A stretch of DNA of 64,000 bases. It comes from CAZMNY01 sp964635375. Its GTDB lineage: Bacteria > Planctomycetota > Planctomycetia > Pirellulales > Pirellulaceae. A program made the translations under genes and the position numbers. Shown here one piece after another: positions 36,483 to 43,977 of this stretch. The stretch's first letter is position 1, and each line of letters opens with the position of its first letter. The stretch is taken from NCBI GenBank assembly GCA_964635375.1, contig CAZWOU010000001.1, positions 1 to 64,000 on the forward strand. The letters run 5' to 3'. A model generated the notes under the pieces. The model ran no database searches, was not told the DNA's origin, and saw only the letters and a list, made by a program, of their open reading frames with translations.

Positions 36483-38096
36483 CTAACGCACGACATCGTA
36501 TCCTTGCGGTCCAATCAAACCTGATTCCACTCTGCGGCGAACGGGAGGCGATGCCGCGTTCTCCACCGACTCTTGGCCGAATGGGTTTCGCAGCGGTGCG
36601 AAGTTGGCCGAGCTGGCAGGTTCATCCGACTGCGACTCAAGCGGAATCGGAACGGGTCGGTGAGGTTCGTTGGCTGGCACGGGGAAGCCAGGAACCGCCC
36701 CAGAACCGTTCAGGCAATTCGGGCACGAACCGTCGACACAACACTTCGGCACTTCCAGATATCTGCGGCCATACAGTTCCACGTCGGTGGGTGATCGCGT
36801 GAAACCGCCTGGACCACAAGGCGGAACCTCATGAGGGTCCATGGCAGCGGCGAATTGAGGCGTCACGGTAATGACCAACTCGATCTCGTTCTCGACTTCT
36901 TCAATTCGGCCGAACAAGGCTCCCACCCAGGGCATTTCCGAGAGCCAGGGCAAACCCATGCGTTCTGTTTCGACGCGGGTTTGGACGAGACCAGCCAACG
37001 CCAAAGTCTGACCGGCACGCATCTCGACCCCGGTGTCCACCCAGCGATTGCGGATCCCGGGAATGGTGACGTTTTGAATCGTCACGCTGCGAGCTGGGTC
37101 GACCTCGCTGACCACCGGGCGAACTTCCAGGCGAATGTGGCCGTTGGCCAGCACAAGCGGAACAAAATCAACACGAGTCCCGATCTCTTTGTATTCGATG
37201 GAAAACGTGCCCAAGCTTTGGGGCACCAAGATCGGTAACTCGCCGCCCGATTGAAAACTCGCCGGGCGACCGCTCACCGTCACCAGAGTCGGCTCGGCAA
37301 GCACTTTGGCCAGGTTGTTCTGACGCAGAGCTTCGAGGAAGCCGAAGAAGCTGCCAGAGTTGTCGACGATCCCATAAGCAAACGTCTCACCACCTGACGA
37401 GGCAACCGCAGCGCCCGTAAGGTTGTAGGTGCCGACCAACCCGGCTGCTTTGTTGATAATGCCGTCATTACCGTTGAAGAAGGCCCAGTCAAAGCCCAGC
37501 TTTCGCAGCTTGGTGCGGGAGACCTCCATCACCTTCACGTGTAACAGGATCTGCTGAGCGCCGCCCACGTCGATCTTGTTGATCACTTTGGGGTAGTAGT
37601 CTTCCGCCATACTGATGATCTGACCGACCATCTCGGCGCTGGGTACAAATCCAGACACGATGACGCTGCTAGCCAGCGGGCGGACTCGCAAAGATGCCTG
37701 AGGAAACTCAGATACAAGCAGGTTTTCCAGTTCCCGAGCGTCTCCAAAGACAATCACGTCAACCAGGTAGATTTTGCCGTTTTTGTCCCACATCTTCAGA
37801 TTGGTCACCCCAGGCTTGCGAGCCGAGATTTGAATCTGATTTGTCGAGAGGGGCTGAACCTGAATGATCTCCGGGTTGTCGACTGACATACGCGGAACGT
37901 CAAAGTCCATCGTCAGCAGCTTGCTCGTCGTGGAGATAATCTCTAGGCGATGATAGGCTTCCTTGACGTTGAAATTCGCCGTCTGACTGGCAAAGCTCGC
38001 GTGCTGCGCAGACGCAGACCTCGGTCCAGCGGCAGCCGAGCAAGCGAAGATTACGCAAAGCGCGACAACGGTCCATGCCGTAGAGTTTCGTGACAT
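36483..38096 (-). CDS. cpaC: Tad pilus outer-membrane secretin CpaC (RcpA)
   Basis: A 537-residue protein with a signal peptide (VVALCVIFACSAAAGPRSASA). Residues ~45-125 form the pilus-secretin N-domain (LLTMDFDVPRMSVDNPEIIQ), followed by a BON-like region (SVIVSGFVPSAEMVGQII) and the secretin domain: AEPTLVTVSGRPASFQSGGELP and VDTGVEMRAGQTLALAGLV are the family's most conserved segments. The last ~110 residues are a planctomycete-type extension with a Cys cluster (KCCVDGSCPNC) and a Pro-rich tail. It would form the channel for Flp pili through the outer membrane. Confidence 0.93.
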   Translation of the reverse strand: MSRNSTAWTVVALCVIFACSAAAGPRSASAQHASFASQTANFNVKEAYHRLEIISTTSKLLTMDFDVPRMSVDNPEIIQVQPLSTNQIQISARKPGVTNLKMWDKNGKIYLVDVIVFGDARELENLLVSEFPQASLRVRPLASSVIVSGFVPSAEMVGQIISMAEDYYPKVINKIDVGGAQQILLHVKVMEVSRTKLRKLGFDWAFFNGNDGIINKAAGLVGTYNLTGAAVASSGGETFAYGIVDNSGSFFGFLEALRQNNLAKVLAEPTLVTVSGRPASFQSGGELPILVPQSLGTFSIEYKEIGTRVDFVPLVLANGHIRLEVRPVVSEVDPARSVTIQNVTIPGIRNRWVDTGVEMRAGQTLALAGLVQTRVETERMGLPWLSEMPWVGALFGRIEEVENEIELVITVTPQFAAAMDPHEVPPCGPGGFTRSPTDVELYGRRYLEVPKCCVDGSCPNCLNGSGAVPGFPVPANEPHRPVPIPLESQSDEPASSANFAPLRNPFGQESVENAASPPVRRRVESGLIGPQGYDVVR

Positions 38097-38175
38097 CCGT
38101 GTAATTCCTTATGCGCTATCCAACGCATGTTCGTCCGTGGGTTATGTCGGCTATCGGCCTCCAGCCTAACTGGTT

Positions 38176-39246
38176 CTAGAAGCTATCTTCGCTTCCTTCG
38201 CCAGCATTGGACTGATCGCCACCATCCGTCTCGCCAAAACCGTCGTCATCGTCAAATTCGGCCAATCCACCATCCGCCGGCGCGCCCGTTTTCGGGTCAG
38301 CTCCCAGTTCGCCCGCGCCGCTGGGCTCCTGAGGACCGGGTTCGTCGTCCGTCACAAGCTTCGGCAGTTCGCCGTCCTTGTACCACACATGGCGTTGGGC
38401 TCCGTCGGGATAAATCACCAGCATCTGAGCTTTGGCCTCAACCGGCTCAGGCGGGGCCACTTGGACTGGTGCGACCACGACCGCTGGAGACGCTGGTGGG
38501 CTCGGCGCCTCGCCTTCATCGGCGCGGTCAGCCGCACCCCGCAGAATCCCGTCCAAAGTCATGTCGAACGAGTCGGTGTCGCTATCGGCTTCGCCTGGTC
38601 GACGGAGTGTCAACTTGAGCTCGCCTATCTGCGAGGCCAGCAACAACTTCCCTGCCTGATCAGGCTTGACCAGGAAAGAAACGGTTTTTGCCGTGATTGT
38701 ATTGCCTTCCTTGTCGTAGGCCCGTTCAGTTTCCGCATTCACCGCAAAGATGCGGACGTCGCGAAGGACCGAGCGAATACCCGTGACTGTCACGTCTCGC
38801 GACTTCCGCAAGAAGACCATCAAGTCAACTCGGTCGCCGGGGTTGAGGAGGCCGTTGAGTGCATCGATTCCCACTTTCACCGCACAAACTCGATACCCTT
38901 CGGGGATCAACAGGGCTTTTGAGGAGCGGTCTTCCGGATCGACAACCTTCTTCTCAATGATGATCTCACCCTTGTACAATCGCTGAGCCGCGTATCTCGC
39001 CTCAAGATTTTCCAGGTCGGTGATGGCCCCCTCTGGCACTCGATCCTTGGGCCATTCCTCAAGCTGGACGTTGGTCGCGCCGAATTCCTCGTCGATATCG
39101 ATCTCCGCCATCGCCACGAAGACTTTCATCGTCTCCACCGCCTCCGGCGAGGCGCCTTGCTTTCCGACGACTTGGAAGGCCGCGAAGGCGGCCACTAGCC
39201 CACAGGCCAAGGCGACCATGACGAGAATCAGCGATTTGGGGCGCAT
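38176..39246 (-). CDS. cpaB: Flp pilus assembly protein CpaB (RcpC)
   Basis: A 356-residue protein with an N-terminal membrane helix (LILVMVALACGLVAAFAAF). Residues ~40-110 are a SAF domain (VFVAMAEIDIDEEFGATNV, YKGEIIIEKKV) and ~115-235 the RcpC domain (GYRVCAVKVGIDALNGLLNP, VDLMVFLRKSRDV, AGKLLLASQIGELKLTLR). The last 100 residues are acidic and Pro-rich and end in a Gly/Asp-rich tail. CpaB bridges the secretin and the periplasm, possibly at peptidoglycan. The gene is 79 bp upstream of cpaC in the same direction. Confidence 0.92.
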   Translation of the reverse strand: MRPKSLILVMVALACGLVAAFAAFQVVGKQGASPEAVETMKVFVAMAEIDIDEEFGATNVQLEEWPKDRVPEGAITDLENLEARYAAQRLYKGEIIIEKKVVDPEDRSSKALLIPEGYRVCAVKVGIDALNGLLNPGDRVDLMVFLRKSRDVTVTGIRSVLRDVRIFAVNAETERAYDKEGNTITAKTVSFLVKPDQAGKLLLASQIGELKLTLRRPGEADSDTDSFDMTLDGILRGAADRADEGEAPSPPASPAVVVAPVQVAPPEPVEAKAQMLVIYPDGAQRHVWYKDGELPKLVTDDEPGPQEPSGAGELGADPKTGAPADGGLAEFDDDDGFGETDGGDQSNAGEGSEDSF

Positions 39247-39334
39247 TGGGTTTTACCTATTGTTGTTATGTCCGGTCTCAGGCGCCGTCCGTAACGTTCG
39301 GCCAAACCAACGGCCGCTCCTGCTCTTCTATTAC

Positions 39335-39781
39335 TCAGCCGCCAACAGAATCCGCCTCCCATCCCTGGAGGATCCTCTCGCTTTGCACGTTCTCGCGTCG
39401 CATGACAGATCGTGCGTTCAGATTCGTATCGCCGAGGAAGGCCGGCGAGGGAAGCCAACTGACACGATTAAATGGAATGGTTATCGTGACGGTGACTGGC
39501 TCGCCAGAATCCGCAGTTTCAGGATCGATTGGGTTGAGGCGAACTCGAGCTTCTGAAGCGCTCGTGCCAGCCAAATAGTCGTTGATCGTCTGGTTCACCT
39601 GAGCCGATGTGGTTCCCGCCAACACTGCTTGCTCAACTCCCTGTTGAGCAGCATTGGCCAGGATTTGCTCGACCGTCCTTAACCGCCCGTATTCAATCAT
39701 GCCGAACACGAGCAGAAGGAAGACCGGCGCAATAACGGCGTACTCAAGAGCCGTTGGCCCCCGTCGTTTCTGTCGGCCCAT
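39335..39781 (-). CDS. tadE: TadE-like pseudopilin
   Basis: A 148-residue protein from the ATG at 39781. RGPTALEYAVIAPVFLLLVFG is a prepilin-like leader followed by one helix; the GPTALEYA stretch parallels GPTAVEYA in the Flp pilin of this locus, which suggests processing by the same peptidase. The rest (ILANAAQQGVEQAVLAG, VNQTINDYLAGT) is the periplasmic part of TadE/TadG minor pilins. An ATG at 39889 that overlaps the peptidase stop by 4 bp is an alternative start but would add 36 residues before the leader. Confidence 0.85.
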   Translation of the reverse strand: MGRQKRRGPTALEYAVIAPVFLLLVFGMIEYGRLRTVEQILANAAQQGVEQAVLAGTTSAQVNQTINDYLAGTSASEARVRLNPIDPETADSGEPVTVTITIPFNRVSWLPSPAFLGDTNLNARSVMRRENVQSERILQGWEADSVGG

Positions 39782-39885
39782 GTGGGTCAATCGGATTAAT
39801 TGGCATGTCACAGGCGGAAAAGTCAGTGAATTCTCCGCATGTCCGCCAGAAAACCCAGGCCCCTTAGGGCCCCTGCCTTGACGGC

Positions 39886-40478
39886 TCATATCAGCATCCC
39901 CATCCAGGCGAAGTAGCCGATGGTGCCAATCGCGATTGGGATGCCGTAGGGCAGCAGCAGCATCGTCGGTTTTCTCACGGCAGCTCGCTCAGCCAGTTCG
40001 GTCGGGCTTCCGACGCTCTTGATCTCGTCGAGCAGCATCCAGAATTGACTCGAGTGTTTATGCCAAGCTTTGCGTTTGAGCACCATCAGGACGGCCATCA
40101 CGGCGCCAATGATGGTGGAAATTGCGAAAGCGTAGAACATGGCCATGGCCGGATTGACGGCGACGGTGCTGGTGGCGTCGAGCATGATGTACATCCATGC
40201 ACCGACTCCAGCTAGCAGTTTAACATCACCCGCGCCCATTCCGCCGATCNNNNNNNNNNCACGAGCCCGATCACCGAACCGCCGATGCTCCAGGCGAGCC
40301 CCTCCCAGCCGAACATCGCTCCGCTGGCGACCCAGCCGCTGATGATCATGGGGAACGTCAGCCAATTCGGCACCTTCAGCTGGATGCCATCAATGACAGC
40401 GGCCCAAATGAGCAAGGCCGTTGTCAGCCAAACCGGCCAGTGCTGCGCGAAGCTCTGTTGTATGGAATCGAATTGCAT
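39886..40478 (-). CDS. cpaA: Prepilin peptidase (CpaA/TadV, A24 family), interrupted by a 10-N run
   Basis: An inner-membrane aspartyl protease that removes leaders from Flp pilin and TadE. The N-terminal piece (40260-40478) has two helices and WAAVIDGIQLKVPNWLT with the first catalytic Asp; the C-terminal piece (39886-40249) has IGGMGAGDVKLLAGVGAW with the second Asp in the GxGD motif, then four more helices. The 10 N at 40250-40259 fall between GSVIGLV and IGGMGAG, where relatives have roughly 7-10 hydrophobic residues, so the frame is probably intact and the true gap is longer than drawn. Confidence 0.85.
40250..40259. other. Short gap (10 N) in the prepilin peptidase gene
   Basis: Ten N between two in-family halves. 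The flanks do not overlap. The missing helix residues imply about 21-30 bp in the real sequence. Confidence 0.8.
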
Positions 40479-40574
40479 CTCACCTTCTCCAATTGCTTTC
40501 CCGTGCCGAACGATCTCGTCGAATTCCTTTTGTCAATCACTCGACCCAGTGGTTTCTTCGAACAGGTTAGCGCC

Positions 40575-40685
40575 TCAAGCTCGCATGGCGTACAAGCAAC
40601 TAAAAAGAGCACCGGCGACGGTAAAAACGTAGCACAGCATTTCAAACCCGCCGGACATTGCGCCGCAGGGAATCATAGGTGCCAT
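40575..40685 (-). CDS. 36-residue hydrophobic ORF in the Tad locus
   Basis: Too short for usual gene callers. A strong GAAAGGAG lies 8 nt upstream of the ATG at 40685. The product is 36 residues: MAPMIPCGAMSGG, then a hydrophobic stretch FEMLCYVFTVAGALFSCLYA, then MRA. One membrane helix with three Cys is predicted. It sits between flp and the prepilin peptidase gene on the same strand, just after a strong hairpin. No family is recognised; a small accessory or leader peptide of the pilus operon is possible. Confidence 0.6.
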   Translation of the reverse strand: MAPMIPCGAMSGGFEMLCYVFTVAGALFSCLYAMRA

Positions 40686-40733
40686 AGCCTTGCTCCTTTC
40701 TTAAACGAACCTGTTGGAGTCGAACGTCGAACA

Positions 40734-40760
40734 CCCCCTCAGCGCACTGCGCAGAGGGGG
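40734..40760 (-). terminator. Strong hairpin between flp and the 36-residue ORF
   Basis: CCCCCTC (40734-40740) pairs with GAGGGGG (40754-40760), and inside it GCG (40742-40744) pairs with CGC (40750-40752), giving a stem of 10 bp with one A-A mismatch. It starts 40 nt after the flp stop on the minus strand. No T run follows, so processing, mRNA protection or attenuation of the downstream genes is more likely than full termination. Confidence 0.5.
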
Positions 40761-40799
40761 CATCGGCGATTCAATAACTTGACTCAAGCGACGGCGAGA

Positions 40800-40979
40800 C
40801 TAGCTGCCGCCCAATTGGCTTGAGATACTGTTGAACGTGCTGTTCGCGTTCGTTCCAATCGCTTGAATCGCGGTCAGACAAACAATCACGATCAAGGCGA
40901 GCATAACGGCGTATTCCACAGCGGTCGGGCCATCTTCCGACACGAGGAACCGTTGCACTTTCTGAGCAAAACTCTTCAT
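40800..40979 (-). CDS. flp: Flp-type major pilin
   Basis: A 59-residue Flp/Fap pilin from the ATG at 40979, with GGAGGA 5 nt upstream. MKSFAQKVQRFLVSEDG is the basic leader; cleavage after Gly in SEDG|PTAVEYAVML fits the Flp rule (G, four residues, then E-Y). The hydrophobic helix AVMLALIVIVCLTAIQAIG and a short Ser/Asn-rich C-terminus follow. It is the first gene of the Tad locus and would be its most abundant product; the hairpin just downstream fits differential expression. Confidence 0.93.
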   Translation of the reverse strand: MKSFAQKVQRFLVSEDGPTAVEYAVMLALIVIVCLTAIQAIGTNANSTFNSISSQLGGS

Positions 40980-41729
40980 GGCATCCTCCAAGGCGGAATT
41001 CGATTGCGGCGAATCCCTTAACATCGAAACGTGGACAACTGAATTCTGTCGCAACACGACGCACAAGCGTCAACCTGCCATGCGCTGCACGAATTCAAAC
41101 GATATGTTGTGCCTCGTGCCCTCGTCAGACTGCCACAGTTTCCTCATGANNNNNNNNNNTCATGAGAGATTCTCAACAGAAAACCGAACACCCCTTCGGT
41201 AGCTTGGCCACCGCTCTTTCAAACGGCCCTTGCTTTGCGCCCCAGCCTTTCGGCCGGTTTGCCTTTCTCGAGGATGGTGAGGCGACAGGTTCGCACCAAA
41301 AAATGGAATGAACTTTTGGTCGCTCAATCCGAATGGATAACGTAGTGACTTGATATGAACTGTTGCTCCTGCGACTTTCTCGAGGCCGCCTTTCCTCGTC
41401 ACATGAAACCTATGTCGAATTCGGCAGGAGTCAAACTAACCGCACTCCGTTTCTTTAGAAATTCAATCTGAATTGATGGCAACAGACTCTGCGGTGTTCG
41501 GCTTACGGCGATTACAACGATGCCACCCCTCTTGACCACGACTGCTTTTGAAAGCAATGTTCGTTCTCAACGATCGCTGGCTTGACCCCACTGCCGACCT
41601 CACATCTCCTCCCCTGCCAAACGTTCGACGCTCGCCGCTAGCTTGTGGCGAGCTATAGTTTCAGGCATCGCAACAGTGTAGGTTGGGAATATCAGGTCAT
41701 CTCCCTATCGAGATCTCGAGGGTGGCGCC
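40980..41729. other. Long intergenic region upstream of flp, with a 10-N gap
   Basis: About 750 bp, including ten N at 41150-41159 whose flanks both carry tcatga. No coding frame is supported on either strand. The part from 41280 to 41480 is locally AT-richer, with the inverted repeat attca-atc-tgaat at about 41460-41472, and should hold the Tad operon promoter. I cannot identify the promoter boxes with confidence. Confidence 0.45.
41150..41159. other. Short gap (10 N) upstream of flp
   Basis: Ten N; the six bases tcatga stand on both sides, so the contig ends may really overlap by six and nothing may be missing. Confidence 0.6.
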
Positions 41730-42623
41730 TTGTCGACGAACCATCTTATTTTGAAGAAGCTGGTCAACGGCGTGGTTGGATACAATGCGTCGAGCCAGCC
41801 GGCGACGGAGCCCTCGGCTCTGGCAACGCTCTTGTTGCTCGCCCACGGGAGACTTGAAGAAGCGGACGGCGGCCTGACATGGCTGCTGGCCAGGCAGAGC
41901 GAGTGCGGGTCATTGGGCGTGGCGGCCGACGCGAACGAACCCTGCTGGCCAACCGGGCTCGGACTGCTCTGTTTTGTTCGAGCTGTGCAATACGGTCTCG
42001 ATGAGGATCGGTTCAAACAGCCGATCCGACTCGCGGTCGACTGGTTGCTCAGTCATCAAGGCGAGGCCATTGAGGAGCCTCCTGGGCACGGCATCTTTGG
42101 CCATGACACAACGATGGTGGCATGGCCGTGGGTGATGGGCACCCATTCGTGGACGGAGCCAAGTTGCCTGCATATCATCGCTTTGCGGGCCGCATCCTAC
42201 GGGCGGCACGCCAAGACATTGGCCGCCCAAGAATTGCTCGTCGACCGGTTGTTGCCGGAAGGCGGATGCAATTACGGCAACACGTCTGTCTTGGGACAAA
42301 TGCTGAGGCCGCACTTGCAACCGTCGGGGATGACCGCCGTCGCGCTCGCGGGAACCGCAAAGTTCAGAGAATCACTGGGATCCACGCTTGACTACCTGGA
42401 GTCCGAGTCACGTCGGACCCGGGCGGCGATCTCTTTGTCTTGGAGCGCCTTGGGACTTGTGTCTCATGGCCGCAAGCATCAGCCAGAGCGTTTGACCTCA
42501 CTCGCCGAACGCTCGCTTCGACGCGACGCCAGCCCCTATCGACTGGCGATGTTGGGACTTGCCGCGTTAGGCGCGGATTCCCCCTTGCTACCCACAGCCA
42601 GTAACAGCGAGCTCCAGCCATGA
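41730..42623 (+). CDS. Terpenoid cyclase / prenyltransferase-like alpha-toroid protein
   Basis: A 297-residue protein starting at a TTG (41730) with GAGGGTGG just upstream. Repeated helical pairs ending in Gly-rich turns are visible: ADGGLTWLLARQSECGSLG, DWLLSHQGEAIEEPP and LPEGGCNYGNT, the QW-like and GGxxYG-type motifs of alpha/alpha-toroid proteins (squalene cyclase, protein prenyltransferase beta). It is about half the length of a squalene-hopene cyclase and lacks DxDD, so it is unlikely to cyclise squalene. Its stop overlaps the DUF362 start by 4 bp, a coupling that suggests joint function. Confidence 0.8.
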   Translation: MSTNHLILKKLVNGVVGYNASSQPATEPSALATLLLLAHGRLEEADGGLTWLLARQSECGSLGVAADANEPCWPTGLGLLCFVRAVQYGLDEDRFKQPIRLAVDWLLSHQGEAIEEPPGHGIFGHDTTMVAWPWVMGTHSWTEPSCLHIIALRAASYGRHAKTLAAQELLVDRLLPEGGCNYGNTSVLGQMLRPHLQPSGMTAVALAGTAKFRESLGSTLDYLESESRRTRAAISLSWSALGLVSHGRKHQPERLTSLAERSLRRDASPYRLAMLGLAALGADSPLLPTASNSELQP

Positions 42624-43669
42624 CGGCCTCGAATCAGCCCCCTGAAGAGCCAAAGGAAGAGGCGCCCGCTAGCGGGTTCGACCGACGTTCGATGATCGTT
42701 GGCGGCTCCGTTGTCGCCGCCGGAATCCTGGCTGCTCGTCAATTCGGCAAGTGGTCGCGGCCTGAGGCGCCGGTATTTGTCGCTCGCAATCAGCGTTACG
42801 GGGCGGGCCTCCCCCAGACCATTACCGACGGGCTGAAAGCCGTCGGCTGCGGCCGGCAGTTGTTTGCCGGCAAGCGAGTTCTACTGAAGCCCAACTTGGT
42901 CGAACCCACTCGAACGGCCCCGCACATGACGACCAACCCGGCGATGATCGTCGCCACTGCGGAAGTCTTGCAGCGATGGGGGGCGGAAGTGACCGTGGGC
43001 GAAGGCCCTGGGCATCTCCGCGACACCGAAATCGTGCTGGACGCTTCCGGCGTCGGGGAAGCCCTGGAGGACGCGGGGATCGAGTTCGCCGACTTGAACT
43101 ACAACGACACGGTCTGGGTGCCGAACCGAGGCAAGGAATCTCCGCTGGATGGATTTCACTTTCCCAAATCGGTAATGGAAGCCGACATGGTGATATCCAT
43201 GCCCAAAATGAAGACGCACCACTGGGTCGGCGTCACGGCCTCGATGAAGAACCTGTACGGCGTCATCCCCGGCATCCGCTACGGATGGCCCAAGAACGTT
43301 TTGCATTTTGGCGGCATCCCGCAGACGGTCTACGACATCAACGCGTCGCTGCCGCCGGTGTTGGCCATCGTCGATGGAATCGACTGCATGGAAGGCGACG
43401 GGCCGATCATGGGAAGCCTCAAACGGATGGGAGTTGTGGTCATTGGGGCGAGCGCGACGGCAGTGGACGCCACGGTCTGTCGCCTGATGGACGTCCAACC
43501 GCACGACGTCGAATACCTGCACTTAGCGGCCAACCGATTGGGTCCAATCGAGGAATCTCAGATTCAGCAGCGAGGCGAGAATTGGAAACCGCTCGCCCGG
43601 ACGTTTGAAATCCTTGACCGTCCCCATTTGCGACGATTCCATGTCTCGCGGGGCGAAATGACTTCCTAA
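42620..43669 (+). CDS. DUF362 domain protein with export signal
   Basis: A 349-residue protein whose start overlaps the toroid gene. The N-terminus has FDRRSMIVGGSVVAAGILAA, a twin-Arg-lacking but Tat-like hydrophobic signal (DRRSM). DUF362 follows: VLLKPNLVEPTRTAPHMTTN, TVGEGPGHLRDTEIVLDASG, ISMPKMKTHHWVGVTASMKN and LAIVDGIDCMEGDGPIMG are its conserved blocks. DUF362 proteins are often iron-sulfur linked; no ferredoxin domain is attached here. Role unknown, but the pairing with a toroid protein is a strong hint that the two act together. Confidence 0.88.
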   Translation: MTASNQPPEEPKEEAPASGFDRRSMIVGGSVVAAGILAARQFGKWSRPEAPVFVARNQRYGAGLPQTITDGLKAVGCGRQLFAGKRVLLKPNLVEPTRTAPHMTTNPAMIVATAEVLQRWGAEVTVGEGPGHLRDTEIVLDASGVGEALEDAGIEFADLNYNDTVWVPNRGKESPLDGFHFPKSVMEADMVISMPKMKTHHWVGVTASMKNLYGVIPGIRYGWPKNVLHFGGIPQTVYDINASLPPVLAIVDGIDCMEGDGPIMGSLKRMGVVVIGASATAVDATVCRLMDVQPHDVEYLHLAANRLGPIEESQIQQRGENWKPLARTFEILDRPHLRRFHVSRGEMTS

Positions 43670-43696
43670 CCGCCCAGCGAAGCTACGAAGTCGTTC

Positions 43697-43867
43697 TCAT
43701 GATTTCTTGAGTTCCGCAGCCTCGGCTCTCAGGTCGGCGATCTCTTTCTCAAGCCGCTCCACTTCGCCTGGCTCGTCGTCCTGCTCCTTGGCGCCGGAGA
43801 GTCGACGTTGCAATTGCTGCACTTTCTTGTTGATGATGTCGCGCTTCTTTTTTGCTTTCTTGTCCAT
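43697..43867 (-). CDS. Small coiled-coil protein
   Basis: A 56-residue protein from the ATG at 43867 that begins MDKKAKKKRDIINKKVQQLQ and ends EIADLRAEAAELKKS. Lys-rich N-terminus, then a heptad-like Leu pattern in the second half (VERLEKEIADLRAEAAEL) indicates a coiled coil. Codon use is like the neighbours'. Small conserved proteins of this type are seen in planctomycetes; function is unknown. It lies 27 bp from the stop of the convergent DUF362 gene. Confidence 0.75.
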   Translation of the reverse strand: MDKKAKKKRDIINKKVQQLQRRLSGAKEQDDEPGEVERLEKEIADLRAEAAELKKS

Positions 43868-43977
43868 AACGTTCCCATAGAGAATCTGTCCCCGACTATC
43901 CGCGTCGCGGCGCGAAGCAGAATCAAGGACGTTTCGGCTCGCAGTTTAGCAAAGTTGCACCGGGGCGGCACGGCGTG

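Noticed and set aside
39782..39889. N-terminal extension of TadE from the ATG overlapping the peptidase stop
   Set aside because: It would place 36 residues before the prepilin-like leader, which should be close to the N-terminus; the downstream ATG gives a normal leader.
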